From positions 4,383,001 to 4,447,000 of the forward strand of contig NZ_CP036433.1 of NCBI RefSeq assembly GCF_007751035.1: 64,000 nucleotides of DNA, written 5' to 3'. A model generated the notes under the pieces. That model was not told the DNA's origin. It saw only the letters and a list, made by a program, of their open reading frames with translations, and searched no databases. Source of the stretch: Lignipirellula cremea. Its GTDB lineage: Bacteria; Planctomycetota; Planctomycetia; Pirellulales; Pirellulaceae. Shown piece by piece: positions 56,078 through 64,000 of the stretch; position 1 is the first letter of the stretch; each line of letters starts with the position of its first letter. The position numbers and the translations under genes were made by a program.

Positions 56078-58507
56078 ATGAGATACCTCATAGTCGGGAG
56101 CTTGGCGCTAGCGCTATTCGCCTCCACGGCGGAAGCACGCAAATTCACCAATGCCACAACGGGCGTTTCGATTGAAGCGACCTATCTCGGCGTCAAGGAT
56201 GGGAAAATCATCCTGCAGCTGGAGAGCGGCAAGCTGCACTCGGTCCCAGCCAACGTTTTCACCGCCGAAGATCAGGCCTACTTCAAGGAGATTGGCCCCA
56301 CCGGCGAAAAACTCCTGGCCGCTCCGCCTTCGGATGAACCGGTGAAGCCCGCCACCGCCCCCCTGGGCGATGATCGATTCAGCCAGGCGATCAGTGAAAA
56401 CCCGAACAACGCCAGCGCCTGGATCGCCCGCGGCATGGTGCTGACCAAAGACGGCAAGGCGGAACTCGCTGTCGCCGACTTTAACCGCGCTCTGGAACTG
56501 GAACCGAAGAATCCTTCGGCCTGGAACGGTCGCGGCAAAGCCTACATGACCGGCGGCGATGCGGCCGCTGCCCATCGTGACTTCTCCCAGGCGATCGAAC
56601 TCGACGAAAAATTCGTCCCCGCCTATCGCAACCGGGCCGACAACGCCGTGGCGTACTATAAGACGCCTGCCGGACAGGCGATGATCGAGGAAGAATTGGC
56701 TAAAGCCCGCAAAAAACGGGACGCCATCGAACGCGTGTACCAGCAGAAGTTCCCCTGGCAGCCGCGCCACTCGACCACCGACAAATCGCTGTCCAATGCG
56801 GCGCTGGATAACCTGGTGATGACCGATCGCATGTATGCCGAGCGTTACCAGCGCGACTGGGAACGGAGCCACGATATTGATTATGGCGTCAGCGGCGGCA
56901 TCCACGTTGGCGGCGGAGTCGCCGTCGGCGCAGGCGTTGTTCTGGGACAGGCGGGAACGGTTGTTCTCAATCCGGCCCTGGCCGTCTATCCGCTGAAAGC
57001 CCAGGTGGGCGAAACGATTACCCTTGTCGCCAACCCCAGCCAACTGGCAGCCGGCATGCAGGTGATCGGCAAGGGAGCCAACCCGAATCCGGAAGAAGGC
57101 GCCCAGGCCACGCCCGAGCAGATCGCGGCCGTGAAAATGGTCGACTTTTATCGCGATGTCAACGGTAACGGTCAGCTGGAGAAAGACCAGGATCAGTACC
57201 TCGCGACGGATCCGACCAGCAGCGACGGCTTCTCGACCGAAGTGCCCACCGGCGATTTCAACCCCGGCACGCAGACCTACTTCGCCGTGCCCAAAGGGGA
57301 CGGCACTTCGCCCTCGGGCGAAGGTTCCGCCACGCTGATTCTGTCGCAAAGCCTGCTGGCTGCGGCGGCCAAAGCCGAGCGGAATATCGCCGACCAGGCG
57401 GGCCGTGGAGCCAGCGCTGGTCTGTCGGCCGCCGACGCCGACGCTCTGGGACGTGAGCAGTCCGACGTCGCCAAGATCATCAACGACATCGCCAAAAAGG
57501 TCAAAGGCGAAGCACCCGAACTGGCCCAGCAGCTGCTCGATCTGCGTCCGCAGGTTGGCCAGGCTTCCGGTCAGCTCCGCGCCGCCAAGAACAGCCCTGG
57601 TGATGGCAGCAAAGCAGCCGCCGGCAACGCCGCCACTAGCGCCTCGGGCGTCGCCCAGGCGCTGGAGAATGCTTCGGTCGAACTGGCCAAACTGACCGGC
57701 ACCTACGAAGAACCCGCCAGTCCGGGCGAGGGGGAAGGCGCCGGGGAAGGATCGGGCGAAGGCGAAGGAGCCGGCCCGGGTGAAGGCCAGCCGAAGAAGC
57801 CGCCGACCGATGAACAGTATGCGGGTGCTCCGGGCGCTGCCTCGGGCGAACTGACTCCGGCTCCGGGCAAGCCCGGCGGTCCGGGCGGTCCCGGCGACGG
57901 CGTGGTCATCAATAACAACTATGGTGACGACGACGACAACGGCGGCATTGTCATCAACAACGATCTGTCCGATGACGACGACCTGGCCTATCGGGCCCGT
58001 GGTTACGCCGAAGACGGCGACTACGACGCCGCGCTGCTCGACTACGATCGCGTGCTGGCCCGTCGTCCCGACGACGTTCGCCTGCTCCGTGATCGGGCCG
58101 ATACACTGATCGAACGCGGCAGCTATGATCGGGCCGTTCTCGATTACGATCGCATGATCAAAATGGCGCCGCGTAACGCCGACTTTTATTACAACCGCGG
58201 TTGCGCCCATCTGGCGGCGGGCGACATCGAAGCCGGTATTTCCGACTTCACCATGTCGATCCAGCTCGATGAGCTTGGAAAGCTGGGCAACCTGGCCTAC
58301 AACAATCGGGGCAGTGCCTACGCCCGACTGAGCAAGTTCGAACTGGCGATCGCTGACTTTGACAAGGCGATTGAAATCACGCCGACCGAATCGCTCGCCT
58401 ATCGCAACCGGGCCCTGGCCCTGAAGCTGCTGGGTCGGTCCGATGACTACGAGAAAGCGATCATTCGCTATCGCGAAGTGGAATCCACCCAGGTGGTGCT
58501 GCCGTAA
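56078..58507 (+). CDS. Exported SHD1-domain TPR protein
   Basis: An 809-residue exported protein. Signal peptide 1-20; SHD1 domain about 21-70 (RKFTNATTGVSIEATYLGVK and VPANVFTAEDQAYFKEI); three TPR units about 95-190 (AWIARGMVLTKDGKAELAVAD); a long central region with a Gly-rich VGGGVAVGAGVVLGQAG stretch; a Gly/Glu/Pro low-complexity block about 545-600; Asp-rich segments about 615-650; and four C-terminal TPR units (about 645-790). It is probably a periplasmic scaffold. TTG 56075 precedes ATG 56078; AGGAG supports the latter. A strong terminator follows. Confidence 0.82.
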   Translation: MRYLIVGSLALALFASTAEARKFTNATTGVSIEATYLGVKDGKIILQLESGKLHSVPANVFTAEDQAYFKEIGPTGEKLLAAPPSDEPVKPATAPLGDDRFSQAISENPNNASAWIARGMVLTKDGKAELAVADFNRALELEPKNPSAWNGRGKAYMTGGDAAAAHRDFSQAIELDEKFVPAYRNRADNAVAYYKTPAGQAMIEEELAKARKKRDAIERVYQQKFPWQPRHSTTDKSLSNAALDNLVMTDRMYAERYQRDWERSHDIDYGVSGGIHVGGGVAVGAGVVLGQAGTVVLNPALAVYPLKAQVGETITLVANPSQLAAGMQVIGKGANPNPEEGAQATPEQIAAVKMVDFYRDVNGNGQLEKDQDQYLATDPTSSDGFSTEVPTGDFNPGTQTYFAVPKGDGTSPSGEGSATLILSQSLLAAAAKAERNIADQAGRGASAGLSAADADALGREQSDVAKIINDIAKKVKGEAPELAQQLLDLRPQVGQASGQLRAAKNSPGDGSKAAAGNAATSASGVAQALENASVELAKLTGTYEEPASPGEGEGAGEGSGEGEGAGPGEGQPKKPPTDEQYAGAPGAASGELTPAPGKPGGPGGPGDGVVINNNYGDDDDNGGIVINNDLSDDDDLAYRARGYAEDGDYDAALLDYDRVLARRPDDVRLLRDRADTLIERGSYDRAVLDYDRMIKMAPRNADFYYNRGCAHLAAGDIEAGISDFTMSIQLDELGKLGNLAYNNRGSAYARLSKFELAIADFDKAIEITPTESLAYRNRALALKLLGRSDDYEKAIIRYREVESTQVVLP

Positions 58508-58541
58508 CGGCGGTAGCCCTGACGAGAAAACGCAGCTAATA

Positions 58542-58578
58542 AACAAGGCGACGTCGGACATTCCGGCGTCGCCTTGTT
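58542..58578. terminator. Bidirectional stem-loop terminator
   Basis: A 12-bp perfect stem AACAAGGCGACG / CGTCGCCTTGTT between convergent genes; weak T content follows on each side. Confidence 0.75.
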
Positions 58579-58684
58579 GCATTCTTACAGCGGTTATCCC
58601 CGCCCTGCCATGTCCGCCAGGACGCTCACGTCCTGGTAGGGCGGGATCGTCTGGCGCCATTCGTGCTGGCCAGCCGGGCCGGGC

Positions 58685-60670
58685 TTATTCGTTCTGGTAC
58701 GGCATCATGACTTCTTCAGCGGTGATGCTGGCGATGGAGCTGAAACCGCCATCGACGATCTTTTGTCCCAGCTTCGTCACCTGGCGGAAGTACTTGTCGC
58801 TGGGGCGACGGCCCAGATGCTCGCGAATCAGGTCGCGGCAGATCACGTCGGCTGCTTCGCGAATGACTTCGTCCTGGCTTTCGGCCGCGTACAAGCTTGT
58901 GCACAGCACGACGACCATGTTTTGCACCCGTTTGGAAAGCTCTGACATGCGGCACTGGCGATCGGCCAGCTTGAGTTGATGCTTCCGCATCACGCCGCTG
59001 ATCTCCAGCGGCGCATCCTGCAGGGCGTCGATCGCGTAACGGGCGTGTTCCCGCAGTTTGCCCGGCAAGGGCGGCAGATCGGGCTGGGAGTGCGGCGTGA
59101 TGTACTGCTTGACCAGCCAGGAGCTGTAATGGGCCAGCGGCCCCTTAAGCGCCCAGGCGTGCCGTGGGTTCAGCGGATTGGGCTGTTTGATGCCGGCAGC
59201 CGCCAGCGTTTTTCCGATCGGCTCAAAGTAGGTCACCCCGTGCTGTTTGACGAGCGACTTGAAGAAGGCCATGCCGAGCATTTCCCCTTCGCCTTCATAA
59301 ATGCAGGGCGCCAGGTATTCGTGCACGTTGTCGCCGAATAGGTGTCCGTGCAGGAAGGAGCGGCCGCCGTGCGTTTTCATGAAGAACTCAATGGCGGCTT
59401 CCTTCTGCGCTTCGCTGCCAAAGATTTTAGCGACGATGCACTCCATTTCCCCGCGGTAGCCCTGGTCGATCAGGCTGGAGCACCACGCCGTCATGGCGTC
59501 GCAGGCGACGATCAGCCCCGCCAGCCTGCCCAGACGACGACGGACTAACTCGCGCTGGTCGATACTCTCGCCGTAGGTCTTGCGGAACTTCGACCAGGGA
59601 AGCAGATTGGCCATCATAATGCGCATGGTGCCAGCGGCGTTGGCGCAGAGTGCGATCCGGCCCAGGTTCAGCCCATGGTAGGCGATCGTCAGGCCGTTCC
59701 CTTTGATCGGCTCCAGCAGATTCGCGGCGGGAACCTCGAAGTCCTTGAAAATGATCCCCTGGTTGTAGGTATGCTTCAGGGCGTGCAGGCCGTATTTGCG
59801 TAGCTGGAACTGGTCGTTCTCTTCCGCGGGCAGGTCGCAAATCAGCACGGCCGGCGTATTATCGATCAGGCAGACCAGGCCGATCGTACGACCGGGTCGA
59901 ACATTGGTGATGAAGAGTTTTTCGCCGTTGACCAGGTACTTGTCCCCCCGCAGTTCCGCCGTGGTGCGTAGCGCCGTGAGATCGGAGCCGGCGTTCGGTT
60001 CCGTCAGGGCAAAGGCCGACAGGCTCTCGCCGCTGGCCAGTCGCGGCAGGAAGCGGGCTTTCTGTTCCGCATTGCCAAACGTCCGCACCGGATCGACCGC
60101 GCCGATACAGCCATGCACCGAAGCCAGGCCGGCGATCGTGGGGTCAACCATCGCCATGCGGGTCAGGAAGGGGGCGAAGCTGCGGAACGGAGTCCCCTTG
60201 CCGCCGTATTCCCGGTCGACCAGCAGGCCCCAGTACCCGGCTCCGCCGAGGTCATCGAGCACTTGCTCGGAGATTTTGTTCTCGTCGTTCAGCAGGGTTT
60301 TTTCCTGGCGATGTTTTCGCACGACCGCGAGGGAATCGTCCATCACCTGGGTGATATCGTCGGGCGTTTCGACCGCCAGCGGCCGAAACAGATCAATCTC
60401 GATCTTTTTTTCCCAGATCGCTTTATGGAGTGGACTGTTGACTGTCTGGTATTGCGGCAGAAACAGCGACTCCACCTGGTCATCCGCTTTATCGATCGCG
60501 CCGGTACGACGGGCTTCTTCCGCACTTTTGCCGCCGAGGGTCAGGGCGGTCTCGGCGAAGGAAGCGGTCTCCGGCGTCGGTTCAGGGGCGACTGGCGACG
60601 GCTCCGTGCGGGTTAACGGGCTTCCGGCGACGGTGGACTCTTCCGGGGTGCGGGGGTCGTCATTCGTCAT
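58685..60670 (-). CDS. Acyl-CoA dehydrogenase family protein
   Basis: A 661-residue flavoprotein of the acyl-CoA dehydrogenase family, longer than the usual 380-residue form and closer to FadE-type enzymes with an extra C-terminal domain. ALTEPNAGSDLTALR is the FAD-contacting motif, and CIYEGEGEMLGM contains the position of the catalytic Glu in this class. It should oxidise an acyl-CoA to enoyl-CoA. The first 60 residues are Thr/Pro/Glu-rich and poorly conserved-looking. AAGGAG before ATG 60670 supports the start. No other beta-oxidation genes are adjacent. Confidence 0.9.
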   Translation of the reverse strand: MTNDDPRTPEESTVAGSPLTRTEPSPVAPEPTPETASFAETALTLGGKSAEEARRTGAIDKADDQVESLFLPQYQTVNSPLHKAIWEKKIEIDLFRPLAVETPDDITQVMDDSLAVVRKHRQEKTLLNDENKISEQVLDDLGGAGYWGLLVDREYGGKGTPFRSFAPFLTRMAMVDPTIAGLASVHGCIGAVDPVRTFGNAEQKARFLPRLASGESLSAFALTEPNAGSDLTALRTTAELRGDKYLVNGEKLFITNVRPGRTIGLVCLIDNTPAVLICDLPAEENDQFQLRKYGLHALKHTYNQGIIFKDFEVPAANLLEPIKGNGLTIAYHGLNLGRIALCANAAGTMRIMMANLLPWSKFRKTYGESIDQRELVRRRLGRLAGLIVACDAMTAWCSSLIDQGYRGEMECIVAKIFGSEAQKEAAIEFFMKTHGGRSFLHGHLFGDNVHEYLAPCIYEGEGEMLGMAFFKSLVKQHGVTYFEPIGKTLAAAGIKQPNPLNPRHAWALKGPLAHYSSWLVKQYITPHSQPDLPPLPGKLREHARYAIDALQDAPLEISGVMRKHQLKLADRQCRMSELSKRVQNMVVVLCTSLYAAESQDEVIREAADVICRDLIREHLGRRPSDKYFRQVTKLGQKIVDGGFSSIASITAEEVMMPYQNE

Positions 60671-60816
60671 GGCGGCGGCTCCTTGGGATAGACGCAAAGG
60701 GTTTGGCTGCCGCCAGAAGCTCCAGGAAAGGGCGTTCCTTCCGTTACCAGAAAAGTGTGGACGGACATCAGCCGCTTCTCAAAAGGCGGAAGCGGTTAAT
60801 TCTTTACGCCGGACGA

Positions 60817-62028
60817 CTAGCGGGCAAATTGTTCAAACACTTTTTTATCGGCGGCGGAAAGGGGATAACGCCATTCTCCCGCGATGGACAGATACTCCTG
60901 CGACTTTTTCTGGTTGTCGAGGTTTGTTGTAGCAACTGTAACGCCGTTCTCACTTTGAACGGGGGGATCGGCTTTCACCACAATGTCGAAACCGGTCCTT
61001 TTAGAAGCCAGAATGATGGCGTCAAAATCGTCCGCCTGGAACGGCGCTTGCGCCGGATTGACCATGCGTCCCAGCAGTTCTTCTGGCGTCATTTTCGCCT
61101 TTGTCGCCAGTTCGTTGATCCACGCCCTGGAGGGATCGTCAAGACACTTCAGATAGGCGGGGTAGTTCTGATAGAAGAGAAAACGATTCTGAAAGACGGC
61201 AATCGATGCGGCGTCCCAGCCCATGATTTCCGACGGGTCGCAGGAGTGCACTTCTTCCGGCGAGAGATAGCGGTCGAGCAGGCAGGCGTCGACAAAATTG
61301 CGATACTCGGCAAGATCCTCCATGGTCATGATATAGCGCCAGACGTCGCCTTCGTTGATGTAGTTACAGGTCAATGTCTCGGTTTCGACCGTGAACTTTT
61401 CCTGCAGTGCGGCTAACTCTTTTTCCGTGACGGCCACGTAACTGCCGTCCCGCTGTTTGGCGTAAATGTATTTGACGGTCGCTTCTTTAAGCTCGATCTC
61501 TTCTTCGCCCAGGGCGTTGAGCTGGCGTCGTCCGCCGGCGTATCCCAGACGAATTCGGTAGAGATCCGCGCTGCTCTGCCCTTCGACTTCACGGTAGTCC
61601 GTTTTGACGGGACGAAGTAAATGCTCCGGCGTCTGCTGGTAGCCCCAGATATACTGGGTGCGTTCCTTGATCAGTTCCGGACCAGTCAGACCCGCTTTTT
61701 CGGCAATTTTGTAGAGTTCTTCGCGCGACTCCGTAGCAATGGCCCAGTAGTACCCGTGGTACATCCCGTCCATGCGCATCGGTTCCAGTTTTTGGTCGAC
61801 CTGGGCGGGACCCAGCCCGGCGATCGCGATCGTTTTGCCAAAGCTGGTCCAGGCGGCCACATCGCGGAACACCGTAATCGACAGGATATAGGCCACGGCA
61901 ATCAGCACTGGCAGCGTCACTACCGCGACAGCCAGCACAATCAGTCCGATCGTTTGCGGATCACGTTTCTTCCGTCGTTTGGGCGGCGTTGGCGTGCCCG
62001 CTGCGGGCTGCGGAGCAGGATTATGCAT
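60817..62028 (-). CDS. Single-pass membrane protein, unknown
   Basis: A 403-residue protein with a short basic/Pro-rich cytoplasmic N-terminus (1-25), one membrane helix (about 27-50) and a large extracytoplasmic domain rich in charged residues. I do not recognise the family. GGAGA lies 7 bases before ATG 62028. It starts 35 bases after the Dabb gene, so the two are probably co-transcribed. It may continue into the acyl-CoA dehydrogenase gene, 146 bases on. Confidence 0.75.
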   Translation of the reverse strand: MHNPAPQPAAGTPTPPKRRKKRDPQTIGLIVLAVAVVTLPVLIAVAYILSITVFRDVAAWTSFGKTIAIAGLGPAQVDQKLEPMRMDGMYHGYYWAIATESREELYKIAEKAGLTGPELIKERTQYIWGYQQTPEHLLRPVKTDYREVEGQSSADLYRIRLGYAGGRRQLNALGEEEIELKEATVKYIYAKQRDGSYVAVTEKELAALQEKFTVETETLTCNYINEGDVWRYIMTMEDLAEYRNFVDACLLDRYLSPEEVHSCDPSEIMGWDAASIAVFQNRFLFYQNYPAYLKCLDDPSRAWINELATKAKMTPEELLGRMVNPAQAPFQADDFDAIILASKRTGFDIVVKADPPVQSENGVTVATTNLDNQKKSQEYLSIAGEWRYPLSAADKKVFEQFAR

Positions 62029-62062
62029 AGCGAATTCTCCAAAGCAGGTTCCGACCTGCGCC

Positions 62063-62458
62063 TCAGGGATTCACAAAAAAGTCAAAGACCAGCACGTTAT
62101 CAAGACGCGGTCCTACGAGTTTAACAAACTCCTGGTGCGCCGGATGGGGCAGATACGCATCGCGCCCCGCGGCGTCGCGGAAGCTGACCACAAACGCGTG
62201 CGTAAAGCCGGCTGCCTTGTTCTCCACGCTGACATCGGTTCCCCATTCGAACGCGGTAATCGTGTCGATCTTTCCGGGCAAGGCCGCAAACGCGTCGACG
62301 ACCTCTTTCACTTCCTCGGCGCTAACGGAGTCCTTGAACTTGAAGAGCACCACATGCCGCAGGGTTTTGGAGGATTCGGCGGCGGACAACGACAAAGCGG
62401 CGCCCGGCAACATGACCAGGCCCAGCGACAATACAAGCAGACAGAAAAGCCAGCGCAT
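62063..62458 (-). CDS. Exported Dabb-domain (stress-responsive alpha/beta barrel) protein
   Basis: A 131-residue exported protein with a signal peptide (1-27) and a Dabb ferredoxin-like barrel: LRHVVLFKFKDSVSAEEVKE near 34, FEWGTDVSVENKAAGFTHAF and HPAHQEFVKLV. Dabb domains form dimeric barrels of varied function; none can be assigned. ATG 62458 fits the signal peptide; the frame open to 62695 is not supported. It leads a possible operon with the membrane protein downstream. The 62459-62863 gap holds nothing else I can support. Confidence 0.82.
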   Translation of the reverse strand: MRWLFCLLVLSLGLVMLPGAALSLSAAESSKTLRHVVLFKFKDSVSAEEVKEVVDAFAALPGKIDTITAFEWGTDVSVENKAAGFTHAFVVSFRDAAGRDAYLPHPAHQEFVKLVGPRLDNVLVFDFFVNP

Positions 62459-62863
62459 CAAAACAGTTCCCCGAAACAAGTCAGCAGCAGTCAAAGCGAA
62501 AGAAAAAATGGCCCGCGGGGGGCCAACGGATATCGCCCGAAAAGGCAAAGGGCGAAGAGTGGATCCACCTGTTGTTATCATACCCGACCGCGACATAAAA
62601 TTCTCCCCGCTGCAGCGGGCGATCGCGCCCAGGCTTTTGCGGCCGCCCCGACACATCCTGGCGCCAGCGGCGAGCGGAGCCGGCCTATCGCACAAAGTCA
62701 GGCGATCCCGTTGAAGGCCTGCCGGTTTGGGGCCAAAAGCTGCGGTAACCCCTTTGTGTCACTTGTCGCGGCCCTGGAAATTCTGATAGACTAACGGTTT
62801 GCCAATTTGCAAAGTTAAGTTGCGCGCTAGCGCCGTCAAATTAAACTTTTTGAGGAGGACGCT

Positions 62864-62953
62864 GTGGGAACGAAGAAAACGGGTAAAGGCCGCCGCAAGC
62901 TAGGTCGCAAGAAACGACGCAACCGCGCCAAAATCCGGCATCGCAAGAAATAG
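62864..62953 (+). CDS. AURKAIP1/COX24-type small basic protein
   Basis: A 29-residue, extremely basic protein (GTG start; residues include KKTGKGRRKLGRKKRR and end AKIRHRKK). This is the pattern of bacterial AURKAIP1/COX24-domain proteins, which are small ribosome-associated proteins of the bS22/Thx type. GAGGAGG lies 5 bases before GTG 62864, the strongest ribosome binding site nearby. Two terminator-like hairpins follow. It is too short for most gene finders. Confidence 0.82.
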   Translation: MGTKKTGKGRRKLGRKKRRNRAKIRHRKK

Positions 62954-62971
62954 TCGAATCCCATTGCCGTC

Positions 62972-63004
62972 CTCAAGGCGCAAACTTTTGTTTTGCGCCT
63001 TGAG
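62972..63004. terminator. Stem-loop after the small basic protein
   Basis: A 13-bp perfect stem CTCAAGGCGCAAA / TTTGCGCCTTGAG with a 7-base loop, 18 bases past the stop. No T-run follows directly; it may protect the mRNA end. Confidence 0.6.
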
Positions 63005-63030
63005 AAGATGGTCGTGGTGAGCCAAATGGC

Positions 63031-63056
63031 AGCGGGAAATGCTTCCCGCTTTTTTT
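63031..63056 (+). terminator. Intrinsic terminator
   Basis: Eight-bp stem AGCGGGAA / TTCCCGCT with a four-base loop followed by a run of seven Ts. It ends the transcript of the small basic protein. Confidence 0.93.
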
Positions 63057-63151
63057 ATGCGCCGTCGCTGCAGCGTTCCGGTTCTTCGCTGCGCCGCTTG
63101 TCACGGAGTCAGGGCCTGGCATTGGCTTGCCTGCCGCGGGAGACCGGGCGT

Positions 63152-64000
63152 CTAAATCTCCGCCGACGCCTGCCAGGCCACTTCCGCGGGAGCGGCGGGC
63201 TGCACCTGCTTGACCGGCTGCACGGGGCTGGGTTCCTGGAACTCCATCGGATTGGGCGGAAAGCAGAGCAGGGGAATCGACAGTGAGGCAATTCCCAGCG
63301 CCATCCGCGGCCAGCCCAGTTGCACGTTGTCGTCGCGCGTGGGAGGGTGATCTGACCCCATGAACAGCACCAGGGTAATCATGATCATCCAGGTGCCAAC
63401 GCCGGCGTAGACCACGTAAGCAATCGCGAACACCATGAACCCACGCGCTATCCATTTGGCGTTTCTTCCCAGCAAGCCATGGATCACGTGGCCGCCATCC
63501 AGCTGGCTGACCGGCAGCATGTTCAAGCCCGTAATCAGCAGTCCGATCCAGCCGGCCATGAAAAACGGATTAAGTTGGCTGACCACCACCTGGGCGCCGG
63601 GCGTGTAGCCAGCGGGCTGGATCAGGTCGTACAGAAACTGAATCGCCAATGGGGCGTTGAAGATCATGCCGCCATAAGCGGGCGCATCAAAGTCCAGCCG
63701 GGCCGTTCCAATCCAGATGATCGGAATGGCGACCACCAGGCCGGCCAACGGTCCGGCGATGCCAATGTCAAAGATCTGACGGCGGTCGGCTTTGGAGCCG
63801 TCCATCCCGATCACGGCGCCAAGAGTGCCAATCGCATTGATCGGAATCGGTAAAAAGATCGGGTAACTGGCCGGAATCTTGTACCAGATGGTCGCCAGGA
63901 AATGGCCCATTTCGTGCGTCAGCAGGATCAGCAACACGCAGCCCATATAAATCAGCCCGTCCTGCCAGTGAGTCACCAGCATTTGTCGGGCGGGCATCCA
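63152..64000 (-). CDS. Site-2 protease family membrane protein (M50), 5' end may be cut
   Basis: A membrane metalloprotease of the site-2 type, at least 281 residues. The zinc motif HEMGH lies in a first hydrophobic segment and the second metal-ligand motif is in PVSQLDGGHV; about six hydrophobic segments are visible. Such enzymes cleave transmembrane segments of anti-sigma factors or other membrane proteins. The C-terminal 40 residues are a Pro/Gln/Ala-rich soluble tail. ATG 63997 is a possible start, but the frame reaches the window edge, so more N-terminal sequence may lie outside. Confidence 0.88.
   Translation of the reverse strand, partial: WMPARQMLVTHWQDGLIYMGCVLLILLTHEMGHFLATIWYKIPASYPIFLPIPINAIGTLGAVIGMDGSKADRRQIFDIGIAGPLAGLVVAIPIIWIGTARLDFDAPAYGGMIFNAPLAIQFLYDLIQPAGYTPGAQVVVSQLNPFFMAGWIGLLITGLNMLPVSQLDGGHVIHGLLGRNAKWIARGFMVFAIAYVVYAGVGTWMIMITLVLFMGSDHPPTRDDNVQLGWPRMALGIASLSIPLLCFPPNPMEFQEPSPVQPVKQVQPAAPAEVAWQASAEI

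Noticed and set aside
57720-57790. GC-rich GAAGG-type tandem pattern
   Set aside because: It is explained by coding for a Gly/Glu low-complexity linker in the SHD1-TPR protein.
56114-58660. An 848-codon open frame on the minus strand
   Set aside because: Antisense to the SHD1-TPR protein gene, composed of Val/Gly/Arg-rich filler with no recognisable domain.

Overview
The window looks like chromosome of a Planctomycetota bacterium, most likely in the Pirellulales. The evidence is high GC, sparse gene packing with long intergenic stretches, and planctomycete marker families: a DUF1592/DUF1552 pair, a DUF3500 protein, secreted sulfatase and formylglycine-enzyme-like proteins, a PVC-type dehydrogenase beta-propeller, an SHD1-domain TPR protein and Tat-type signals. 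The species cannot be named from the sequence. I saw no rRNA, tRNA, CRISPR array or intact insertion sequence.

Layout. 1-2566: ABC-2 exporter (permease cut by the window edge, ATPase with ATGA overlap). 2980-9310: DUF3500 protein, TPR gene with a small membrane protein, and the DUF1592-DUF1552 pair. 9569-11191: a scar-rich accessory patch holding a sulfatase tail remnant, an AT-richer exported protein, two nearly identical 69-bp direct repeats, a transposase-like tail remnant and an orphan TPR gene. 11310-15897: sulfatase, small membrane protein, di-heme c-type cytochrome, panB. 16433-23511: signalling region with a NarL-type regulator, an NtrC-type sigma-54 activator, a membrane Ser/Thr kinase, a CheY-like receiver and several tiny proteins, one with a good sigma-54 promoter candidate, but no histidine kinase. 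23677-26932: DHODH-like enzyme, degenerate FGE-like protein, lipoprotein.

28013-33759 is the most system-like locus: prkA, a DUF444/yeaH gene, a small unknown gene, spoVR and another unknown gene, all co-directional and preceded by about 1.1 kb of non-coding DNA. 34285-43791: secreted unknown, aldo/keto reductase, anti-sigma/ECF sigma pair, alpha/beta hydrolase, SDR, double-PDZ protein, O/P-type porin. 44175-50398: core translation genes (infA, rpmE-prfA-prmC) around a large SGNH/dehydrogenase fusion. 50725-64000: terpenoid-cyclase-like repeat protein, sulfite/nitrite reductase, YhaM-like nuclease, SHD1-TPR protein, acyl-CoA dehydrogenase, Dabb protein, a 29-codon AURKAIP1/COX24-type basic protein, and a site-2 protease cut by the right edge.

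The strongest candidates for something under-described are the two unknown partners of the PrkA/YeaH/SpoVR stress module, the repeat-bounded scar patch, and several palindromic or repeated upstream sites. Starts were chosen from Shine-Dalgarno sequences and signal peptides. Family names are from recognition by eye; no database search was run.
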